64,000 nt of DNA, taken from assembly GCA_034509495.1 (NCBI GenBank), contig CM067522.1, positions 12,768,576 through 12,832,575 on the forward strand, in the 5' to 3' direction. The translations under genes were made by a program, and so were the position numbers. The notes below the pieces were generated by a model. That model searched no databases and was not told where the DNA came from. It worked only from the letters and a program-made list of their open reading frames with translations. Positions 56,760 through 64,000 of the stretch are shown piece after piece; position 1 is the stretch's first letter; each line of letters starts with the position of its first letter. The DNA is from Acestrorhynchus altus. Its lineage: Eukaryota; Chordata; Actinopteri; Characiformes; Acestrorhynchidae.

Positions 56760-58676
56760 ATGAGACGTTTTACAGTAAGTGTTTCATGTTGTGTGTCTAT
56801 GACTGATCTTCAAATGACTTGTCTTTTAGGTCGTTGGGCTTGGTAACCCTGGGATGAACGGTTCGCGACATAGTGTTGGCATGGCTGCAATTACAGCACT
56901 TGCAGAACGTCTTGGTGTGGCTGACCAGTGGAAATCAGACAGGCAGGTGTCAGGAGAGGTTATTGTTTCAGTCTACCAGGACACCCAGCTTGTGCTTCTC
57001 CGCCCAAAGTTGCTCATGAATGTTAATGGAGTGAGTGTGGCAAAGGCAGGTGAGTGTGTTTGTAATGGGTTTCCGATCTCCAATCACCTTTTTATGAGTT
57101 TATGTATCAAACTCTTAACATCATTTGTTATTTAAAGGTAATGTTGAATCTGTAAAATTTTCTTTACAGCCAGCAAATTTTCTGTCCAACCGATGAACAT
57201 TGTCCTGGTTCATGATGAACTTGACAAACCACTGGGGAAGCTTGGCATCAAACATGGTGGAAGTGCAAAGTCAGAGACACTCTCAGTTCAGCTTTGTGAA
57301 TGTTCTACCTAGAGGAAAACATACTAAAACATTTCTCATATGTGACCTATCACATTGTGGTCTAGTGGCTCCATCTAGTGTTGTTGATGCAGAACAACAG
57401 CTTAAGCTGTAATGTTAATATTTCCCTTAATATTCCACTTGATTTAATTCTCAGCCATAACATTAAAACCACTAACAGGTGACATGTATGGATGATCTCA
57501 ATGCAATAGGACTGGTTCATTGATGACCATGGGGAGTGAAGACTAGGCCATCTCATCTGATTATACAAAAGGACTACTGTTGCACAAATTGCTAATGTCT
57601 TGATGGAACAATGCTGTTTTGGCTGTGCAAGGGGGACATGTGCAGTATTTGTGATGTGGTTTTAATGTTATGGCTGATCTGTTTGCGCACTGACAGGTTC
57701 CCTTAGTCTTTTTTTCCATTGTCTTTTTTTTTACTGTGAGAAACAAAGCATTACACTGCAACCATTCAGACTCCACTATATTGGGCTTTGTTCAACATGA
57801 AAAGAGGCTGTGTGCAAACGTTTGTCTGAACAAGTTGGCCCCTTTTTAGCTCATATTTTGTGTGATGGAAAAATATTCTAAAACAGTTATTCACACAATT
57901 AAATGATTAATTAAATATTGTACTACATTATACTACTTTTATTAATGAGTATATATTAATATATAAATACTTCAAATTATACGTAATATACTTCATTCAT
58001 TTTAATGGCACTTTCCTATTTAATTCATTAACAATAAATGTGCCCAACCTCATTGTGTAAGTTATCTCTATAGAAACTTATATAAAATGCAAAAGTCAGT
58101 ACTTACAAAATATCAGTGCTAGCATTTTGTTGAGCCTCTGTCATTTCTTTGTTTGCAGTGGTCACAATGGTGTCCGATCCTGTGTTGACTGTCTTCAAAC
58201 TGATGCAAGTCTCACTTTTATTTGAGAAATAAATCTTTTTAAGTAGCAGATCTACTCAAATAAATCCCTTAAAGATTAAATGAACTGTATGTGGTTCCAC
58301 ACTTCAGTTTTTCAGTCATTACTATATAATTTTGTTACTGCATAATTCATAGTTATTATAAGCTTTATTTAGGATAAAGTACAGTTCTGTGATCTTTTTA
58401 CTTGTACCACTTTGACAGGTTATGCCTCGCCTACGGATTGGCATTGGCCGACCCTCAGGAAAAACATCAGTGGACAGACACGTTTTGGGACGATTTTCTA
58501 AAGAAGAGCAGAACATGCTGAGCTCTGTACTGGAGCAGAGTGTGGATGTTTTACTGACGCAGCTCACCGAGCCACACCTCCAAACATCTCCACAAGGGGG
58601 CAGAAGAACAGTAGGCAGGAGGAAGAAGAGTAACCCTCCAGTTCAGGAGCCTACACAAGGACAGACCCAGAACTAA
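56760..58676 (+). CDS. ptrh1: Peptidyl-tRNA hydrolase 1 homolog
   Basis: Exons 56760-56774, 56830-57049, 57170-57269, 58159-58204, 58419-58676 give 639 bp, 212 residues (human 214). It hydrolyses peptidyl-tRNA released from stalled ribosomes, probably in mitochondria. The start VVGLGNPGMNGSRHSVGM carries N11 and catalytic H19 (E. coli Asn10, His20). N69 (LLMNVNG), D94 (LVHDELDKP) and N115 (GHNGVRS) match Asn68, Asp93 and Asn114, so the active site is complete. MPRLRIGIGRPSG and HVLGRFSKEE follow, then a basic tail (GGRRTVGRRKKS). Exon 1 (MRRFT) is inferred: the donor ACA/GTAAGT is strong, phase fits and an in-frame TAG lies just upstream, but intron 1 would be only 55 bp. The donor of intron 4 is GC (GAT/GCAAGT) with AG acceptor, the only choice that keeps frame. 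The exon 3 donor GTCAGA is weak. Confidence 0.93.
57451..57677. mobile_element. MITE with perfect 22-bp terminal inverted repeats
   Basis: TCAGCCATAACATTAAAACC plus AC at 57451-57472 is the exact reverse complement of 57656-57677. The element is 227 bp and lies in ptrh1 intron 3. The degraded relative at 60488 begins tgatctgccataatattacc. Confidence 0.9.
58590..58603 (+). promoter_or_regulatory. CTCF-like motif within ptrh1 coding sequence
   Basis: CCACAAGGGGGCAG is a full core match and encodes SPQGGR in the tail. It is on the plus strand, opposite to the sites near tor2a. Confidence 0.5.
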
Positions 58677-58845
58677 ATAGAACTGTGTCATAATAGTTTA
58701 GAATATAATTCTATATAAAACTTAAATCTTTTGACTGTGGAGGATTTTATTGAAGTGTTGACTGTTGTATTGCTGTGAATATACACAGCAGTATGAAGTG
58801 TTATTTAAACATACTGACTTTTTTAGTTTATGATATTTGTAACTA

Positions 58846-58851
58846 AATAAA
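58846..58851 (+). terminator. ptrh1: ptrh1 polyadenylation signal
   Basis: AATAAA 170 bp after the stop codon. Confidence 0.65.
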
Positions 58852-59090
58852 ATTTTGGAAGACTTTTGTATTAATCACTACTGTCAAATTTTCTTCATTA
58901 TTTATCACATCATATACCTTTATCATTCTTATCTAACACTGCTTATCATTTATTTGCTGAGGATGTCCAGCTCTATTTTTCATTTAAACCTAGTGAGGTG
59001 TATAGTTTATGGAAGCTCACAGATATATCTGTCATAAGGCGATCAGGGATTGGACTAATATTTTCTTACAGCTTAATACTATAATATATA

Positions 59091-59093
<3 letters not shown>

Positions 59094-59167
<74 letters not shown>
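59094..59167. repeat. (TA)n microsatellite
   Basis: About 36 TA units. Confidence 0.95.
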
Positions 59168-59170
<3 letters not shown>

Positions 59171-60084
59171 CTCAGTCTTGTTTGATGCATTATATAGCTG
59201 ACAGGATTTTATTTTATTTATTTATTCTGTTTAACTATATGGTGTTCATATTTTTGTTACTCATATTACACTTGTTACTCATATTTTTGTTTTTAAATCA
59301 TTTTAGCATGACCCATTTATGTAGAAATACCAGATATTTACTACTTAATCCTAATTACAAGAAAAGAAGACAGCATATATGTTACCATTTATGTATGGCA
59401 GATCATATTAAATACAAATAATTGAGGGTTTTTTGTGATAAAAAAAATCAATTTTGACAAATGAAAATGAATTGATATTGTATTGATATTACATTAAGAG
59501 ATGTATGTCAGTTTACAAAAAAACACCATAGAACAGATACAGCATTCATATCAGTTTACACAATACATCAGCCTCACTGGACACATTCAATGCATCCTAT
59601 TCAATGCGGCCTATACAACACTTGAGGGACAGAGTTTTACTGTGTGTTGCAAATGTATTTTTAGCCTTTTCTGTCTGCTCTGTGTGGTCCTGTGGTGTTG
59701 CTGGGGGGATTAAAGTGGCATAAAGTTTATAGAATGGTAGCTGGCCATGTAGGAGGTGGATAGAATGAAGGGACACAGCACCTCCACACTTTTAATAACC
59801 TTGAAAACAGTGGAACTGAATGCCAAATGTGTAGAATGGTGAACAGTACAGTTTATATGGGCTCCCAGAAAACGAGCCAAAGCCAAATCATCTGAGGTTG
59901 TAATAATTGTATTGTTTTGGTAAACACTGAAAATAGGTCCTACAGACCTGTTTCTTAACCACACAAGGGTTAAGAAATGTCAGTAAATTGAGATCTTTCA
60001 AATGCAGAGCTAGAGATGCCTATACATGCTTTTAATTCATCTTATATTCATTACTGTATTGTTCTTTTCCCCTTGTTCAGTCTG
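59168..60084. other. AT-rich DNA, no gene seen
   Basis: Short ORFs only. No recognised element. Confidence 0.5.
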
Positions 60085-60400
60085 CTTGTGAGTGATTACA
60101 GGTGATACAGAATGCTGCTGCTAGATTAATCAGTAAGTCTATCAGAAGGTCTCATACAACCCCATTGCAAATACATCCCTACTGGCTGCCTGAGAATAGG
60201 ATTAGATTAAAATTGTAACACAGTGCATTGCATCGTCAGACTCCCATATATGTGGCTGACCAGTTTAACCCATACATATCAGTGTGTTCTCTTAGGTCAA
60301 GTAAGTTAAATCTGCTCCCTGTGCTGCGTTCTTGCCTAAATAGCATTTGAGGTCTTGTTGCGCTGTTGTTCCCTTTTTCATTGTTCTATAGAGCATCAAA
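60085..60400 (+). pseudogene. Non-LTR retrotransposon reverse-transcriptase 3' relic
   Basis: Plus-strand reading gives VIQNAAARLISKSIRRSHT, TPLQIHPYWLP and then decays. The pattern QNAAARL...R..H.TP.L..LHWLPV is the C-terminal ORF2 signature of L2/CR1/Rex-like LINEs. Only this 3' part survives. Confidence 0.75.
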
Positions 60401-60487
60401 AACATCATATTGCATTGCATTCCATACATCTGTCATTTGTTATAAAATAACCTAATTGGACATTTTTTTCTGTAATCTGTATTTTTC

Positions 60488-60850
60488 ATTTACACTGATC
60501 TGCCATAATATTACCACCTTTTTTATACACTCATTGTCCATTAGCTGTATTTTCCATATAGGACCACTTTGTAGTTTTATAATTTGTCTCCATTTTTGTT
60601 GGCCAACTTTCACCCTGATCTTCAATTAACAGAAACATGAAGGACCACCATGAAGCAGGTATTATTTGTGTAGTGGGTCATTCTCAGAACTGCAATGAGT
60701 CAGACATGGTGGAGGTGAGTTATTGTGTGTTGTGCTGGTACAAGTGTATCAGACACAACACTGCTGCTGGAGTTTTTAAGCACTGTGTCCACTCACTATC
60801 CACCTTGTTTAGATCTTTGATGTGGAACACAATTTTCTTAGATCTGCTGA
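60488..60850. mobile_element. DNA-transposon-derived repeat
   Basis: cactgatctgccataatattaccacc, gcaggtattatttgtgtag, gtgggtcattctcagaactgc and gtatcagacacaacactgctg form a degraded, known-looking fish repeat; its end matches the 57451 family. Confidence 0.55.
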
Positions 60851-60999
60851 TTGTGTGAAATCTTTTAAATAGCAAGTAAAGACTTACTAAAGTAAGCATT
60901 TGGATAATGTACCAGGCAGCGGTGTTTTTATTTTGTAGTGTGTTATTCTATGTAATGTCTGCACTAAAGCACTTTGTGACTTGTGTCTCCTAAACATGC

Positions 61000-63230
61000 T
61001 ATATAAATAAATGTGACTTACCTTAGTCAGAATGCAATTTCAGGCAACATTGGGACCCTACCACAGCATCTCTGTGGGGATCAAATCAGGACTTGGCCAT
61101 TTCAAGCCATTACTATTATTTCTTTTCAGCCATGATGGTGTGTATTTAATTTTAATTTTTTTAATTTTTATTTTTTTGCAAATTCACAACATAACAGAGT
61201 TATGTTTAACAGAGTGACTGATGAACATGTTTGAGTAAGAATTATCTGATACAGAACATAATTTATGGATTCCTCAATAGCAAGTAAGACCAATATGTCC
61301 AAGTCTTGAAACAGCAACTGTTCCTCACACTGTTCTGTTACCACATCTATGCTTAAACTACTGTGAATTGAGGTATAGCCACAGATAAAGGGTACACTCG
61401 AAGCCTCATAGATATTAGACTTTATATGCACATACCAGTATGCTCATTGAATATGATCCCAAAAGTCCAGGTGCTTTTCTGCAAATGTGAGACAAGCACT
61501 GATGTGTTAGTTGGTTAGCAGTGTTTTCTGCTTTGCTTGGCACCCATGAAGATGGCTTTTATTCAGTCCCTTTCTAATTGGTGTTTCAATAAATCTTTGG
61601 CTAAGCCCAGGGAGACCTGCAGTTCCTTGTATTTTCTCCCGGAAGCTTTAGGAATCTGCTGTATGATTTGTCTTTCTACTCTTGTGGATGTTGTGGCTAA
61701 TTCACCAGTGTTTCTAAAGTATGAAATTTGTAGAAAAAAATTTGTCACTATGATTCTCTGTCCTAAAATTTGACAAGTTGTCTTTTGATCATGTAAAAGC
61801 TGATCACTCTACATTGCTTTGATCATTAAGTTCTTTAATGCCTACATGGAAATACTGGTCATTTGCATATATCAGTCTTAAATGCAGTCATAAAAATTGG
61901 CCTATTGAATTCTCAGATTTACAGAGAAGTTCAAAATGATCATGTATACATTAATAATAAAAAAAAACCCTTCACAGCAGTTATGATCTTTCTATTCTCT
62001 TTTAATGCCAGTCCCAAAACTGGTGTGAGTAACTAAAGTTTTATTTTCAATGGTTCAAGTGGAGAATTCATAGAACCCTTGAACAGTGTTGGTGTAATTG
62101 ATTGCTGTATTTTGAAAAGTACTTAAACAATAATATGAAACATATGGTCCAGTATTAAGGCTACCACACAAACATGATCCATCAAAGACTAGTAACAAAT
62201 CTAACTTAGATTCAAGATAATCTAAAGTTGTCCTTTCAAAAAGAGAGACAACGGATGAAGAACAGACTCACTTCAAAAAGAACCCTTATGAGACATTCCT
62301 AGCTTTCTGGCTCTAGAAAATGCAATCTTGAACTATTCTTTCTCATGCACTTTTCCCAGCTTCACTGAGTGGTCAGTTTTGGCTAGTTCAATCATACTTC
62401 CACCAATCCTTTCCCCAAAGGTCAGAGGTCCTGAGCCTGGCGGGACACTGGGCTAATGAAAAGCTCTTAATTTATTCAGCACTGAGTCTCTCAGCTTTGC
62501 TGGGGGTCTCCATAGTTTAAAGATTTTCATTTGCTAAAACATCCAAAGCCCACACACAAAATTAAAATGTATTTTAAGGTGCAAAAATTGTGCTTTAAAT
62601 ACTGAGTTTTTATATGTATTTGACAATAAATTATTATGTTCATGGTTGCAGTATACCACACTTGATAACTACAATATAGCATTTAAAACTATATGCATAT
62701 TGTGATTATGTCATTTCTCTACTGTGGATACTTTTGCTAAAATAAAGGTTTCAATCCATTACATCAAACTACTAGGATACATGATACTGGAATCCTTCCA
62801 GTATCCCCATATAATTCATGAAAAAGATCATCAAATGATTTTACTGATATTCAACAATGTAACATTGGGACTGCTATTTCACATTTGTATCCCACTGCAA
62901 ATAAACAAAAGTGTATAGTTGCATTAAGTGAAATTAGCAATAACCTCATTAACCTCACTGCCTGCTATGCTCCTAGTAAATTAGATTTTCTTTTTTTGGC
63001 ACTTGATATGTTTTTTATTTCTTTGTATTTTTGCATGCTTGCTGGTAATAGAGAACTGTCAGCGAGACACGAAAATCTTTCCAGTATTCAGGAGTTTTCA
63101 AAGGAACATTTGGAAACTTAAGGAAAAAACTACAAAACATGTATGTTTAAAGAAAAAACGCTGTAGACTTTCATAAAAAAACACCTCTCCAACTGTTAAA
63201 CACAAGGTTTTAATAGAAGAATGAAAAACA
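61000..63230. other. Noncoding DNA without a recognised gene
   Basis: ORFs are below 90 codons and give no family resemblance. The 62340-62530 stretch looks less AT-rich and more ordered than its surroundings and may be a conserved noncoding element, but this cannot be tested here. Confidence 0.4.
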
Positions 63231-63234
63231 GTTG

Positions 63235-63385
63235 TTTTAGTGTAGTGGCTGTCAACATTGCCCAATTCCTGTCAGACCACAGTTTGATTCCTTAGCCTGG
63301 GAAGCACACAACACTACATAATGTTTGAAATGTAAGTCACTCTGGATATGTGTCAGCAAATTTCTATGAATGCAAATTAATTGGT
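63235..63385. mobile_element. SINE copy
   Basis: tgtagtggctgtcaacattg, gaccacagtttgattcctt and the tail gtaagtcactctggatatg match the fish SINE tail, the inverse of 28108-28155. Confidence 0.5.
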
Positions 63386-63818
63386 TAGTCAGTTAATCAG
63401 TTAAATAGCAGCAATTTCTTGAAGCAAACAGTCTGTAAAGAGGACAAAAATAAAGCATGGCTTCTCCAGCAGGATAATGATCAAAACGTACCTCAAAATC
63501 AAAGGATCAAAATGATTCCCCATTAATGATAATAGTTAAATCCCCCAAACAAAAATTGAAAGCTTATTATCTGGCTACAATGTTTGTTACAAATTAGTTC
63601 CCCTTTTTCTTTTCATTTTTAAAATAGTTGGAAAAGAATAGAGATAAAATAATCTTGCTTAACATATTAATTAAATGTAAATTAATGAGACGTTATGTCT
63701 TTTAGAAGTCAATTCATCCGTTCATTTTACTAATTTTCTTAGCAGTTTATAAATTAAGAGATAATCATGTGTGAGAAATACTGTATAAATTCCACATTGG
63801 TGCATAAATAAAAAAATC

Positions 63819-63821
<3 letters not shown>

Positions 63822-63862
<41 letters not shown>

Positions 63863-63866
63863 TAAT
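63822..63866. repeat. (AAT)n microsatellite
   Basis: About 12 AAT units with one AAC. Confidence 0.9.
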
Positions 63867-64000
63867 TAGTAATAACACATCAAAACAAAAACCATGAGAC
63901 TCCCTTGAAATTATTGCAGATATATTACAAAACGAATAATTTCCTTAATAATAAAAATAAGAGACCATTAATATCAACAACACTTCTACATATGAACAAT

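Noticed and set aside
1..64000. CRISPR arrays, operons, prophage or toxin systems
   Set aside because: No such arrangement was seen; the sequence is vertebrate. Tandem repeats here lack spacer structure.

Overview
The window is teleost nuclear DNA: intron-rich genes with GT-AG splice sites, AT-rich intergenic DNA, many microsatellites, and dense relics of Tc1/mariner transposons, MITEs and tRNA-derived SINEs. Several repeats resemble families I remember from characiform and related otophysan fish, so I lean to that group, but this is recollection and not a database result.

Five protein-coding genes could be reconstructed exon by exon. In each, splice sites and phases agree and the joined CDS is an exact multiple of three. 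In order they are: an STRBP/ILF3-family gene on the minus strand (734-15770, 553 codons plus stop, noncoding first exon near 17.85-18.08 kb); cfap157 on the minus strand (22230-27857, 489 codons plus stop); sh2d3c on the plus strand (CDS 33436-41887, 643 codons plus stop, noncoding first exon near 30.7 kb); tor2a on the plus strand (44690-47936, 310 codons plus stop); and ptrh1 on the plus strand (56760-58676, 212 codons plus stop). CFAP157, PTRH1, TOR2A and SH2D3C are neighbours on human 9q34.11 and STRBP lies on 9q33.3, so this is an old conserved block in rearranged order. A mir-219 hairpin, also a 9q34.11 gene in human, sits on the minus strand at about 55.51-55.62 kb between tor2a and ptrh1.

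Layout: 0.7-18 kb is the STRBP-family gene with TE-filled introns; 18-22 kb is a repeat-rich spacer; 22.2-28.1 kb is cfap157 and its CCAAT/X-box promoter; 28.1-30.5 kb is a spacer holding a decayed copy of the cfap157 exon 1 boundary; 30.5-42.1 kb is sh2d3c; 42.3-44.6 kb holds repeats, an inverted minisatellite and two CTCF-like sites; 44.7-48 kb is tor2a; 48-56 kb is mostly noncoding with a GC-rich block and mir-219; 56.07-56.52 kb is a TA repeat, an assembly gap and an AC repeat; 56.8-58.9 kb is ptrh1; 59-64 kb is repeat-bearing DNA without a recognised gene.

The genes do not form one pathway: RNA binding, ciliary/sperm axoneme, integrin/Cas signalling, ER AAA+ ATPase, mitochondrial translation rescue. 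The most notable points are the loss of the first dsRBD from the STRBP-family gene, the mir-219 hairpin whose two strands are both potentially productive, an overlapping uORF in sh2d3c, a GC-AG intron in ptrh1, a repeat-built reading frame extending tor2a exon 4, and paired CTCF-like sites at the tor2a promoter.
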